Shown one piece after another: positions 1 to 7,989 of a stretch of DNA of 64,000 nucleotides. Position numbers and translations under genes: made by a program. Positions within the stretch are counted from its first letter, which is position 1, and every line of letters begins with the position of its first letter. Source of the DNA: Halochromatium glycolicum (lineage in GTDB: Bacteria; Pseudomonadota; Gammaproteobacteria; Chromatiales; Chromatiaceae); contig NZ_NRSJ01000018.1 in the NCBI RefSeq assembly GCF_016584085.1, positions 55,162-119,161 on the forward strand, given 5' to 3'. The notes under the pieces are model-generated. The model was not told the DNA's origin. It saw only the letters and a program-made list of their open reading frames with translations, and ran no database searches.

Positions 1-540
1 GGTGTCGCGATGCGGATCGCCGATGCCGAAGGCAGAACGCTGGAGGACGGCGCGCATGGCGAGGTCTGCGTGCGCGGGCCGAGCGTGATGCGGGGCTATT
101 GGAATCTGCCCGAGGAGACCGCCGCGAGCTTCCATGCCGATCCGACCGGCCCCTGGTTTCGCACCGGCGATCTCGGCTATCGCGACGCCGACGGCTGGTT
201 CTATCTCGTCGACCGGATCAAGGACCTGATCATCTGCAATGGGATGAACGTCTACCCGCGGGTCGTCGAGGAGGCCCTGGTGCGCCATCCGGCGGTCGCC
301 GAGGCGGCGGTAGTCGGCGAGCCGCATCCAGTGCATGGCGAGATCCCGGTCGCCCATGTCACGCTGCTTCCGGATCAGCCGGTCGATGCCGCGTCGCTGA
401 AGCATTGGTGCCGCGAGCAGCTCGGCCGGCATGAGATACCGCGGCGCATCGAGGTCGTCACGGCGCTGCCGCGCAATGCGGCAGGTAAGATCCTGAAGCG
501 GGAGCTGCGCCGTAGCGGCGAGATCGAACGGGGCGTCTAG
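1..540 (+). CDS. AMP-dependent acyl-CoA synthetase, C-terminal part (5' end outside window)
   Basis: The reading frame is open from the first base of the window to the TAG at 538-540, so about 180 C-terminal residues are seen and the start lies upstream. Adenylate-forming enzyme motifs appear in the expected order: GEVCVRGPSVMRGYW, then FRTGDLGYRDADGW, then DRIKDLIICNGMNVYPR, and near the end PRNAAGKILKREL, which holds the lysine used in the adenylation half-reaction. Such enzymes activate a carboxylic acid with ATP and transfer it to CoA. The substrate-binding N-terminal part is missing, so fatty-acid chain length or an alternative (aryl-CoA ligase) cannot be decided. Confidence 0.9.
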   Translation, partial: GVAMRIADAEGRTLEDGAHGEVCVRGPSVMRGYWNLPEETAASFHADPTGPWFRTGDLGYRDADGWFYLVDRIKDLIICNGMNVYPRVVEEALVRHPAVAEAAVVGEPHPVHGEIPVAHVTLLPDQPVDAASLKHWCREQLGRHEIPRRIEVVTALPRNAAGKILKRELRRSGEIERGV

Positions 541-613
541 CCAATCGCCGACCGATCGGCGCCGGCTTCGCGATCCGACCCCGCACCCGAGATGGATCGC
601 GACCTTCGACGGT

Positions 614-991
614 ATGCGCCCGATCCGTCGGCGCATTGGGCCGCCGCTGATCGTCTCCCATCATCCCGAGACCGCCGGACGCTACATGCTGATCGCCGGG
701 GAGCGCCGCTGGCGCGCTGCTGGCAAGGCCGGCCTGACCCTGCTTCCGGTGGTCATCCGTGAACTGACCGGCGATCACGGTCTGGCGGTCCAGCTGGTCG
801 AGAACATCGACCGCGAGGAGCTCTCGGTCATGGAGGAGGCCCTGGCCGTGGTGCGACTGCTCGACTTCGGCCGCAAGCCAAAGGAAGTCGCGGACATGCT
901 CGGCAAGACCGCCGCCTGGGTTTCCCTGCGCAAGAAGATCGCCAAGCATCAGGCAATCCTCGAACGCTCTTTATGTGTTCCAGTTAGCTAA
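614..991 (+). pseudogene. ParB-like partition protein fragment
   Basis: This reading frame encodes the central part of a ParB/Spo0J-type protein. It has the nuclease-like GERRWRA motif around residue 30, a QLVENIDRE segment, and a helix-turn-helix segment (EVADMLGKTAAWVSLRKKIA) near residue 95. The N-terminal part of the ParB domain and the C-terminal dimerisation region are absent. After the HTH the protein ends in a short unrelated tail. No parA lies beside it. I infer a relic of a plasmid or integrative element, in keeping with the broken plasmid-transfer ATPase at 3.6-4.1 kb. The start is the first ATG in frame and has no biological standing. Confidence 0.7.
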
Positions 992-1133
992 GCCACCAGT
1001 GCGCCCAAGAGCGCCGGCAGCAATCCCTTGCTGCTGCATTGGCTGCGCCGATTCGCTATCCTTTTTCAAGACTTGTATCCCAGCGCGGACAACGGTCATC
1101 CGGATCCTTCGCTACCCGTGGAGAGACTGAGCG

Positions 1134-1403
1134 ATGCGCATCGATGCCGAGCTTGACCCGATTCACAGCGAGCGGCTCAAGACCTTGATGGAACGCTTGA
1201 AGCGTCCTTTGCCAGAGGTCTTGGCCGTTGCCATCGATGCCGCCTACGGCGAGCTTGCACCCGAGGGAGCAACGGAAGACTCAGCGCTTTTTGAAGCCTT
1301 GGAATCGATCGGCTTCGTCGGCTGCGTCGACGATGATCCTGATCTCTCAGCGACCTACAAGACCCGCGTCGACTTCTCCGCCAAGTCTGGCGTCAAGGCT
1401 TGA
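1134..1403 (+). CDS. Antitoxin of a (now broken) PIN-type toxin-antitoxin pair
   Basis: This 89-residue protein begins MRIDAELDPIHSERL. Its stop codon overlaps the TTG start of a PIN-domain toxin gene, the usual arrangement of a VapBC-type pair. The N-terminal half looks like a small helical DNA-binding domain (SERLKTLMERLKRPLPEVL). The acidic C-terminal half would be the toxin-neutralising tail. A GAGAGAC purine run lies a few bases before the ATG. The partner toxin is interrupted by an insertion sequence, so this antitoxin is now probably unpaired. The antitoxin role is inferred from size, overlap and partner, because the sequence family itself is not one I can name. Confidence 0.7.
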   Translation: MRIDAELDPIHSERLKTLMERLKRPLPEVLAVAIDAAYGELAPEGATEDSALFEALESIGFVGCVDDDPDLSATYKTRVDFSAKSGVKA

Positions 1404-1611
1404 TCATCGTCGACACTGGCGCTTGGGTTGGGCTTGCCAATCGGCGGGACACCGACCATGAGGCTTGCCGTCGCTTTTTTCGGACGAACCGCGAGCCCTT
1501 GGTGACGACAGTCCCGGTGCTGGTCGAGAGCGTCCATCTGTTGTACAACCGTGTCGGCGTGGATATGACCTTGGCCTGGTTCGAAACCATGCAGAGACAG
1601 GGCGTTCGCGT

Positions 1612-1619
1612 GATCTCGC
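1612..1619. repeat. Target-site duplication of the ISL3 element (second copy 3068-3075)
   Basis: GATCTCGC occurs immediately before the left inverted repeat and again immediately after the right one. Collapsing the two copies re-creates the uninterrupted PIN toxin frame. Confidence 0.93.
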
Positions 1620-3067
1620 GGCTCTTCAGGATTTCCTGTGGAAAGATAATCTTTCTATTTCAGTGCGTTAACATCGAGAGCTTGAAGGGTAATCGTGCCA
1701 ACGATCAGAGGGCTCTCGGCGCCAAGCCGTTGTTTCTCCGTCCGTACAGGGCATAGCCGAAGAGGTCCAAATAGAGCCGTTGAAAGAGATGCTCACGGTT
1801 GAGCAGGCCATAGCAGCGGCGTTTAATGACTTTGATCTTGTTGTTCAGTCCCTCGACAAAGCCGCTGTTGTGCCGCTGCGGGAAATAGTTGCTGATCTCC
1901 TCTTTGTGCAGATTCAATGTCTTGAGAAAGCCATCGAAGCAACGCACCGAGCTGCGCCTCACGCGGGCGGCCCATCCGCTGAGCCGCAATTTGGCTTGCT
2001 TGCGGGTGAGGGGTTGGTTAAAGAGCGTGGTCAGCTCATCGCGCAAGTCGACGGCCTCACGCAAGCGCGGGGAGTGCGTGAACAACAGGGCCAAGACGTT
2101 GGCCTCCTCATCGGTCAAGGCATCGGGGGCTTTACGCAAGGCCCACATCGCGCCTTTGAGTTGGCGATAGGTCGCCTTCGGCAAGGTTTTCTGCAACCGC
2201 TTCAGTTCTCGCTTGCGCAAGGTCTCAACCGCTTCGCGATATAGCTTGGCGACATGGAAGCGATCGGCAACGACCCGAATTCGGCGTCCAAAGACGGCCT
2301 TGGCCGCGTTGATGAAGCCCTCGTAGAGATCGCTGCAGAGGACCTGGACCGTTTGGCGTAAGCGCTTGGGCATGCTTGATAAAAAGCCGATGACGGTCGC
2401 TTTCTGGCGGTCTTCGAGCACGCCGAGGATGTGAGTCTGATCGCCGCTCTGTCCGGTGACGATGGCAACAAAATCACGGTGGCCTTTCTTCAGGGCAATC
2501 TCATCGATGCCGATGAACTCGAGCGATGGCAACGCCTCCCAGTCGGGGGTCGTGGCGATGTGACGATCGAGCAGGCCTTGGAGGGTCTCGATCGAGACCC
2601 CTTCCTTGTGCGCAACATCACTCAAGGTGCTATTGATACAGGCGCGCAGCAGGTGCTCCTCGTACGCCTTGCTCATGCGACTACGACGGTTGAACCAGGG
2701 GACTTGCTGGGTCGTGGTCGGCCCGTCGTCACAGTCGCAGCGATCGCGCGGGAGGCGAAACCGAAGGTAAACCGGCTTGCCCAATAGGTCCAAATGGCGC
2801 ACCGTCTTCCATTCACTCCAGCCATTGCGCGTGGTGATCCACTCGCCACAGCGGTGGCACGTCGTTCCCTCTTGGGTGCTGCTCAACGTGACTATGAGCT
2901 GTCCATCCCGGTCCTCAAACGCCGCTTCAATGCGGGTTTGCGGCAGCTCTAACAGTAACGCCATGGCTTGGCGAAGCGGCTCGTTGTTGGTCCCCATCTT
3001 GACGCCTGTGTCGCTGTAACTTGCTGTATAGTAAGTGTATTATACTCTACTGAGATCCTGAAGAGCC
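1620..3067 (-). mobile_element. ISL3-family insertion sequence, complete, 1,448 bp
   Basis: The ends are imperfect inverted repeats. The left end starts GGCTCTTCAGGATTTC at 1620 and the right end finishes with its near-complement, ending in CCTGAAGAGCC at 3067. GGCTCTTC-type termini are characteristic of ISL3 elements. It is flanked by the 8-bp direct repeat GATCTCGC at 1612-1619 and 3068-3075, the target duplication size expected for this family. It carries a single full-length transposase on the minus strand. Intact ends, intact transposase and an exact duplication indicate a recent insertion. Confidence 0.93.
1705..2997 (-). CDS. ISL3 family transposase
   Basis: The 430-residue DDE transposase is of normal length for ISL3. 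The N-terminal zinc-finger-like segment has CHRCGEW near residue 47 and a RDRCDC pair near residue 87. An HTH region follows, then the catalytic core with FIGIDEIALKKG (first Asp), VLCSDLYEGF (second Asp) and FVEGLNNKIKVIKRRCYG (Glu) close to the C-terminus. It fills nearly all of the element and runs against the PIN gene it interrupts. Nothing suggests inactivation. Confidence 0.95.
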   Translation of the reverse strand: MGTNNEPLRQAMALLLELPQTRIEAAFEDRDGQLIVTLSSTQEGTTCHRCGEWITTRNGWSEWKTVRHLDLLGKPVYLRFRLPRDRCDCDDGPTTTQQVPWFNRRSRMSKAYEEHLLRACINSTLSDVAHKEGVSIETLQGLLDRHIATTPDWEALPSLEFIGIDEIALKKGHRDFVAIVTGQSGDQTHILGVLEDRQKATVIGFLSSMPKRLRQTVQVLCSDLYEGFINAAKAVFGRRIRVVADRFHVAKLYREAVETLRKRELKRLQKTLPKATYRQLKGAMWALRKAPDALTDEEANVLALLFTHSPRLREAVDLRDELTTLFNQPLTRKQAKLRLSGWAARVRRSSVRCFDGFLKTLNLHKEEISNYFPQRHNSGFVEGLNNKIKVIKRRCYGLLNREHLFQRLYLDLFGYALYGRRNNGLAPRAL

Positions 3068-3278
3068 GATCTCGCTTGAGGCATCACACCTCGGCCGGGT
3101 CTCGAATTTGATGCATCGTTATCGGGATCTCCCGATGGATCTCGCCGATGCATCGCTGGTTCTTCTAGCGGAAGAATTGGGCAGCGGCCGTATCGTCTCT
3201 ACCGATCAGCGCGACTTCAATGCATACCGCTGGAAGCATCGCGAACCATTCGACAATCTCTTGGACCTGAGCGGATAG

Positions 3279-3644
3279 TCAGAGGCCGTATTCGTAGTCT
3301 GTCCCGGAATACTCTCCTGGTGAGAACGCCCCCCGCGCGCCGGATGTTACATGTGAGACCCTGCTCTTTCTTGATCCTGCTCTTTTCTTCGGACTGCACT
3401 ATGCGCAGGTCGGCCGTATCGCCAAAAGAGCACGCGATGCAGAATGCAAGACCTGAAGCCCGTCATCGACGGATAACGGATACCAATACGCGGGGATTGG
3501 GGCTGACGTTGGGCGCTCCCGAAGGTGGCGGGGCGACGGCTATATGCACGGGACAACACGTGTTGAGTGTGGTCACGGGTCGCGGGTTGACCGTCTTTGC
3601 GGGCGGTCCTCGGGGTTATCCGAGATAGAGCAAAACGGTACCGG
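3279..3644. other. Intergenic stretch with no recognisable gene
   Basis: After the stop of the interrupted toxin, short open frames exist on both strands but none has a convincing start, ribosome site or family resemblance. A short plus-strand frame ending near 3460 reads FFGLHYAQVGRIAKRARDAE and may be the tail of a lost gene, but I cannot name it. Confidence 0.4.
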
Positions 3645-4099
3645 TCATGGCGGCTCCCAATTCTGGGACCGAATCTCTAGCGGACCCAGATGCTCGTTCA
3701 GCCATAGGATCACCGGTACATCCGTCGCCGCCAGCAGCGCCATGGTCCCCTTCACCGTCTCCTCGGCATCCGGCCCGCCGGCGATCAGCGTCTGCACCAC
3801 GACCCGGTGGCCCAGCTCCTGGAGCAGGGCGAAGACCCCGTTCTCCACCTCGCGGGCCTAAGCGTCTCGAAGCCGTTGCTGCCGACGTCGACCACGACCT
3901 GGCCGTCGTCCGGCGCCTCGGCGACGATCCCCACCAGGGTGTCCAAGGCTCGCGGGTCGATCCACATGGTGACTCTCAGAGTGCTTTGGGACAGGTTCAG
4001 ATGCGTCGCCTTCAGCGGCGCGTACTGGAGCAGGGTCGGGTTCAGCGTATCGGTATCGATCGCCCTTGCTCCACCAGCCACTGGGTGGAGCCAACTCAA
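3645..4099 (-). pseudogene. TraL/StbB-like plasmid transfer ATPase, frameshifted remnant
   Basis: Two overlapping minus-strand frames together resemble a ParA/MinD-type protein of the conjugation or plasmid-stability kind. The upstream part has AIDTDTLNPTLLQY and VVVDVGSNGFETL. A frameshift near 3860 then moves to a frame with VENGVFALLQELGHRVVVQT, LIAGGPDAEETV and PVILWLNEHLGPLE. The N-terminal P-loop is absent. Known relatives act in conjugation or stable inheritance of plasmids. Loss of the nucleotide-binding end plus the frameshift makes this a pseudogene. With the ParB fragment upstream it suggests a decayed plasmid-derived island. Confidence 0.65.
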
Positions 4100-4126
4100 C
4101 GCGAAAGATTGAGCCCGAACCCGTGG

Positions 4127-4450
4127 TCAGTCGGTCTCGATTCCAAACAGGCCCCACCAATCACGCGAGGCATGAAGGACGCGGATGACCGACATGCCGT
4201 CCGGCCGAGGAAGGTAGAACACCAGGTACTTCTCGAAGCCGCGAACGCGCCATTTGCGCATGTGCTTCAGAGCCGGATTGCTGAGGTTGAGATAAGCGCC
4301 GATTTGCGGTTGCTCGGCCAAGTCCGCAAAGGTGGAGCGGGCATTGGTCAGGAAGCGATCAGCGGTCTCGTCGCCGGCCGTTTCCGCCAAGTGGACGACG
4401 TGTTGGATCAGATCTCGCCGGGCGGTCGCGCGCTGATAGACACGCGCCAT
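4127..4450 (-). CDS. parE: ParE-type toxin (RelE/ParE superfamily)
   Basis: This 107-residue protein starts at an ATG whose last base overlaps the first base of the stop codon of the upstream parD. Typical ParE features are visible: an N-terminal helical pair (RRDLIQHVVHLAETAG), a central FADLAEQPQIGAYL segment, KWRVRGFEKYLVFYLPR in the strand region, and a C-terminal VIRVLHASRDWW. ParE toxins poison DNA gyrase; related RelE toxins cleave mRNA. The residues needed to separate these are not decisive here. Both genes of the pair are intact, unlike the PIN pair 1 kb away. Confidence 0.88.
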   Translation of the reverse strand: MARVYQRATARRDLIQHVVHLAETAGDETADRFLTNARSTFADLAEQPQIGAYLNLSNPALKHMRKWRVRGFEKYLVFYLPRPDGMSVIRVLHASRDWWGLFGIETD

Positions 4451-4710
4451 CAGGACGCTTGCCTTCGAGCGGCCAGTCGGGTCATGGCCTCGGCGCGGAT
4501 CGCCTTCCAGTCGTCGTCGGAGAGCACAGTCTCGGTACTGCTGAGCCCCTCGAGCAGCGCCGACTCTAATGCCTGCTGGGCCTTCCGCTGCTCGTCGGCG
4601 CGGATGAGCTCACGAACATACTCGCTCGCGCTGCTGTAGCGGCCTTCTGCGATCTGTCCGTCCACGAACTCCTTCAGGGGGTCGGGCAGCGAAATGTTCA
4701 TCGTCTGCAT
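4450..4710 (-). CDS. parD: ParD-type antitoxin (ribbon-helix-helix)
   Basis: The 86-residue protein begins MQTMNISLPDPLKEFVDG, followed by GRYSSASEYVRELIRADEQR, the classic ParD/CopG ribbon-helix-helix with the dimerising strand at residues 3-8. The C-terminal half is charged and would wrap around ParE. It is the first gene of a two-gene operon and probably autoregulates it. A second in-frame ATG three codons in is also possible as a start. Confidence 0.9.
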   Translation of the reverse strand: MQTMNISLPDPLKEFVDGQIAEGRYSSASEYVRELIRADEQRKAQQALESALLEGLSSTETVLSDDDWKAIRAEAMTRLAARRQAS

Positions 4711-5317
4711 GTTGGCGCTCCGTTTCGGTTCATGCGTACATCATGGCAAAGATTGGCAATAGTTGCCAGATCGCTGCGCACTGGGATCTCCAAGCCTCCA
4801 TGTGCGTCGCTGCTCAGCCGCCGAAGCGCGAAGATGGCTGTTCGCTGGATCCCAAGCCCATCCGGCGGTCGCCTTGGTCCGGGCCGGGAGCAGGATGGTC
4901 CCGAGAATCCGGTCCCGGGACTCGTGCAGGAAGGACGCCTCCGCGATGGGGCAGGGCGACGAACACCGTAGGATGCCTCTACTTGCGGATTTCCTTGACG
5001 GCATTGAGACCGACATGGCCACCGCCAGCGCCACCGAACCCTGATATCAACGTGCGAGCTCATTGCGAGGTATGAGCAAGGTAGATTGGTGGTCGAGATG
5101 GGCTCGCACGCCCGACGGATATCGTCACTCGCCTTGGTTTCCGGACAGGCTGAGCCCATCGGTGCTGAATGTCCCGGCGCTTTCTGTCGGGTGATCAGGC
5201 GGAATGGCTATACGGGGGCCGAATGCAGTCTCGGCCTCCGGTCAAGGCCCGCCGTGTCGCTGCGCAACGGCAACACGGCGGGCGTCAAGCGGGGTGCAAT
5301 GGGTCGGCGCTGAGTGG
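4711..5317. other. 600-bp stretch without a supported gene; one strong inverted repeat
   Basis: Several short frames cross this interval on both strands, but none shows a recognisable domain, start or codon pattern. At 5247-5283 an 11-bp perfect inverted repeat (GCCCGCCGTGT and its complement, 15-nt loop) lies just beyond the stop of the cytochrome gene. It may act as a transcription end for that gene, although no T-run follows it. The interval separates the mobile-DNA relics from the following chromosomal genes. Confidence 0.4.
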
Positions 5318-5668
5318 CTACCGCGACGATAGCCAGCGCGCAATGCTGCGTAGGTGCTCCGAGCTTGGCGGTGCGTCGCAGCTTGCTGGCGAGTAGAAGG
5401 CCGCATGCATCAGCTTTGATTCTTCGGTTGTGCCTTTGCCGCCCAGGATCTTCGAGGCGTTCGCGTAGATCTCGGACGCTGGCTGGCCGGCCAGCTCAGG
5501 GACCATCTTGCTGACGGGCTCCTTTCCGTCGACGCCATGACAGTTGACGCAGCCGTGGAATTTGAACAGGTCCTCGCCCGACGGCGAAGCCGCGTCCTCG
5601 GCGTTGACGGGCGGCCCGCCTGCGGCGAGTGTCAATCCGAAGAGCAGGGTGAGTGCAGGTTGTTTCAT
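5318..5668 (-). CDS. Small periplasmic class I cytochrome c
   Basis: The 116-residue protein starts at the ATG at 5666-5668, preceded 8 nt upstream by AGGAGA, which decides this start over a longer open frame. The N-terminus MKQPALTLLFGLTLAAG...VNA is a Sec signal peptide. The heme site CVNCH lies near residue 43 in FKFHGCVNCHGVDGKEP. A C-terminal helix ending SIARWLSSR is typical of small cytochromes c. It would carry electrons in the periplasm; the partner is unknown. The distal heme ligand is probably the methionine of KLMHAAFYSP, by analogy. Confidence 0.87.
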   Translation of the reverse strand: MKQPALTLLFGLTLAAGGPPVNAEDAASPSGEDLFKFHGCVNCHGVDGKEPVSKMVPELAGQPASEIYANASKILGGKGTTEESKLMHAAFYSPASCDAPPSSEHLRSIARWLSSR

Positions 5669-6075
5669 GTGCGTTCTCCTCTGGTCAATTGCGCTTGTCA
5701 GCGCGGCTGGGGAGGCTGCGGAATTCGCGTTGCCTGCCATCGTCATGGCCCCGCAGCAACTTAGGCGCATGGCTGGGGTCGCGCCATAGTCAATGACACG
5801 TACCGGCCAAAGGTCAGCTTCTTGTGCTTCGTGATGCGCTGATTGCGTACCCCGAGAGGATGAAGCGGGGACCAAAGGCGGAGCGATGGCATGAGCAATG
5901 CCCAGCGCGCGTATCAGCGACGGGGAAAGGCGGTGCGCCGCGACGGCGCAGCTGAATCGGGGGTCGCTTCGTCGGTTTGTCGCGAATAGTCGCGGCGTTT
6001 TTATGGGATTTAGGGCTGGCTTTCCGCTCCGGGGGTACGATTCCCGGATCGCTGGGCCTTTCGAGCGACACCACC

Positions 6076-7329
6076 ATGAGCCAAGACTGGATCGCCATCA
6101 TCGAGTCGGCGTATCGGCTGGAGAACGACGATGATCTGTGGCTGGATCGGTTGCTCGAGCAAGCCGGCCCGCTGATCGACCATGGGATCCCTCCTGTCGC
6201 TTGGGTCTATCGTCACTCGCGAAGTCGGCGGGATCTCGTCTTTGCGCGCAGCGCCGTTTCCGAAGGCCGGCGCTGGGTCAAGCTGGCCCATGCCGGCCGC
6301 GATCCGAGGCTTCATGAACTTCTCTATGGCGAAGGGCGTTGTCTCGGCACCATCGTGCGCGACATGTTCCCCAGGCTTCCGGACGAGGAGCCGAAGTTCC
6401 GCACCGTGACAGCGGGGGCCGCTGAGGACCTTCTGCTCGCGGCGGGGCACACGGGAACGGGCGACGCCGTGGCCTTTGCGGCCTATTCGAAGACAGAAAT
6501 CTCGGTCACGCGCCAACACCACAAGCGCTGGCGATGGCTCGGCGCCCACTTGGGCGCTGCACTTCGACTACGCGCGGCCTGCCGTTCGCTGAGCCTGGAC
6601 GAATTCCCTGTTGAAGCCATCTGCGACCCGGACGGCCGGGTGCAGGACGCGCGCAATGTCGGGCGTGACCGCAATGCGCGCGAGCGGTTGGCCCATGCCG
6701 TGCGGGTGATGGACCGAACGCGCTGCGCGAGCAGACGGTTGCAGACTGACGAAGCGCTCGCGGCCTGGGAGGCGTTGGTCGCAGGCCGTTGGTCGCTGGT
6801 CGAACACCTCGACAGCGACGATCGGCGCTTCATCATCGCAGTCCGCAACGATCCTCACCACCCGGACCCGCGGGGACTGACGCAACGCGAACGGCAGGTT
6901 GCCGAGTATGTCGGCATGGGGCGCTCGAGCGGCGAGATCGGCTATACGCTCGGGCTTGCGCCTTCCAGCGTGACCGACTGCAGCCTGCGCGCGCAACGCA
7001 AGCTCGGCCTATCGTCCTGGACGGAGCTCGCAACCTTCTTTGCCCGCAATGGGCCGCGTGCGCGGCTAGCCGAGTGCTCCCTGAGCGGCAACCAGCTGCT
7101 CTTTGGCTCCTATCCGCGCATCCCCGAGCACGCGTTGCGGGGCTTGACCGAGGCCGAGCGGGACGTTCTGGCGGCGTTATTGGCAGGGAGCACCAACGCG
7201 GACATCGCCCGTCGTCGACGTTCATCCGAGCGCACGGTCGCCAATCAGGCGCAGTCCATCTATCGCAAGGTCGGCGTGCGCTCTCGAAACGAACTGGCCG
7301 CGAAGCTGCATGGCGCGCACGGCCGATGA
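6076..7329 (+). CDS. Transcriptional regulator with two LuxR-type HTH domains
   Basis: The start is taken at the ATG at 6076 (MSQDWIAIIESAYRLE), giving 417 residues. The N-terminal ~260 residues are an unrecognised sensor-like region, perhaps GAF-like. Two separate LuxR-type HTH domains follow. The first is at about residues 268-322 (LTQRERQVAEYVGMGRSSGE... with a recognition-helix region SSVTDCSLRAQRKLGLSS). The second is at about 357-412 (LTEAERDVLAALLAGSTNAD... with RTVANQAQSIYRKVGVRS). Ordinary LuxR regulators carry one. No receiver domain is visible. A hotdog-fold gene starts about 95 bp downstream and may be co-transcribed. Confidence 0.85.
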   Translation: MSQDWIAIIESAYRLENDDDLWLDRLLEQAGPLIDHGIPPVAWVYRHSRSRRDLVFARSAVSEGRRWVKLAHAGRDPRLHELLYGEGRCLGTIVRDMFPRLPDEEPKFRTVTAGAAEDLLLAAGHTGTGDAVAFAAYSKTEISVTRQHHKRWRWLGAHLGAALRLRAACRSLSLDEFPVEAICDPDGRVQDARNVGRDRNARERLAHAVRVMDRTRCASRRLQTDEALAAWEALVAGRWSLVEHLDSDDRRFIIAVRNDPHHPDPRGLTQRERQVAEYVGMGRSSGEIGYTLGLAPSSVTDCSLRAQRKLGLSSWTELATFFARNGPRARLAECSLSGNQLLFGSYPRIPEHALRGLTEAERDVLAALLAGSTNADIARRRRSSERTVANQAQSIYRKVGVRSRNELAAKLHGAHGR

Positions 7330-7423
7330 CCGGCGCCGTTCGCGGGAGCCGTTGGGCTCGACAGCACACCGCTGATCATGAATGGCCCCGCCACTACAGC
7401 CACTACAGCTCGTGAGGGTGTCG

Positions 7424-7939
7424 ATGGAGATCACTTCAGTCGCCTTTATCGCGCAGGTCGGAATCACGAAGGACCGCGCAGGGCGGTTGACGCTCGACTG
7501 CGACGATTCGGTCAAGAGCCACGTCCAGACCATCCATTCCGGGGCGCTCTTCACCTTGGCGGAGGCGGCCAGCGGTGAGGCGTTGCGAGTGCGTTTCTCG
7601 GCGCTTGCCGATCAGGTCGTCCCCGTGATCCGGGATGCTGAGATCACCTACCGGCAGCCGGCAACCAGTGCGGTCACTGCGTTTCCAGCGATCAGCGATG
7701 ACGCAATCCGTACGTTCGAGCAGCGCTTCGCGAGGAAAGGGCGCGCCACGATCGAGGTCGAGGTCGAGGTGACAGATCAGCGCGGCGTAGTCGTCTGCTC
7801 GGGGCGATTCAAGTGGCTCGTTTGGGAACAATCGACGACGGTTGGCGTCAGCGGCGGCTCGGCAGGACCGTTGCCTTCGCTTGGTCCGCTTCGCATCGCG
7901 AGTGACATAGCCCGCGATGCTCCCGACGACGCTGCTTGA
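7424..7939 (+). CDS. Hotdog-fold (thioesterase-like) protein
   Basis: The ATG at 7424 is preceded by a GAGG purine run and gives 171 residues; an ATG at 7382 would add 14. The segment VKSHVQTIHSGALFTLAEAASG is the hallmark of small hotdog thioesterases, where the HSGALFTLAE helix sits at the dimer interface. Later strands (VVPVIRDAEITYRQPATSAV and TIEVEVEVTDQRGVVVCSGRF) complete the fold. The family is close to DUF4442/YiiD-type proteins that hydrolyse acyl-CoA or acyl-ACP. The substrate is not predictable. The gene follows the tandem-HTH regulator, which could control it. Confidence 0.75.
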   Translation: MEITSVAFIAQVGITKDRAGRLTLDCDDSVKSHVQTIHSGALFTLAEAASGEALRVRFSALADQVVPVIRDAEITYRQPATSAVTAFPAISDDAIRTFEQRFARKGRATIEVEVEVTDQRGVVVCSGRFKWLVWEQSTTVGVSGGSAGPLPSLGPLRIASDIARDAPDDAA

Positions 7940-7989
7940 AAGCAAATGAACATGCTGGGCAGTTCAGTCCGAGCTGGTTCGGCAATCGC

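Larger units (their letters stand above)
1400..3278 (+). pseudogene. PIN-domain toxin gene interrupted by an ISL3-family insertion
   Basis: The gene starts with TTG at 1400 and reads MIIVDTGAWVGLANRRD, with the first PIN aspartate, then LVESVHLL with the conserved acidic residue. At 1619 it is cut by an insertion sequence. Taking up the frame again after the insertion at 3069 gives a continuous PIN C-terminus, including MDLADASLVLLAEELG and IVSTDQRDFNAY, and a TAG at 3276-3278. Removing the insertion and one copy of the 8-bp target duplication restores a 140-codon gene, a normal PIN toxin length with its acidic residues intact. The disruption therefore looks like a simple transposition into a formerly functional RNase toxin. 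Confidence 0.9.

Noticed and set aside
3320..3628. 102-codon plus-strand frame after the broken PIN gene
   Set aside because: No ribosome site, no conserved segment, and odd composition changes along its length; probably non-coding relic.
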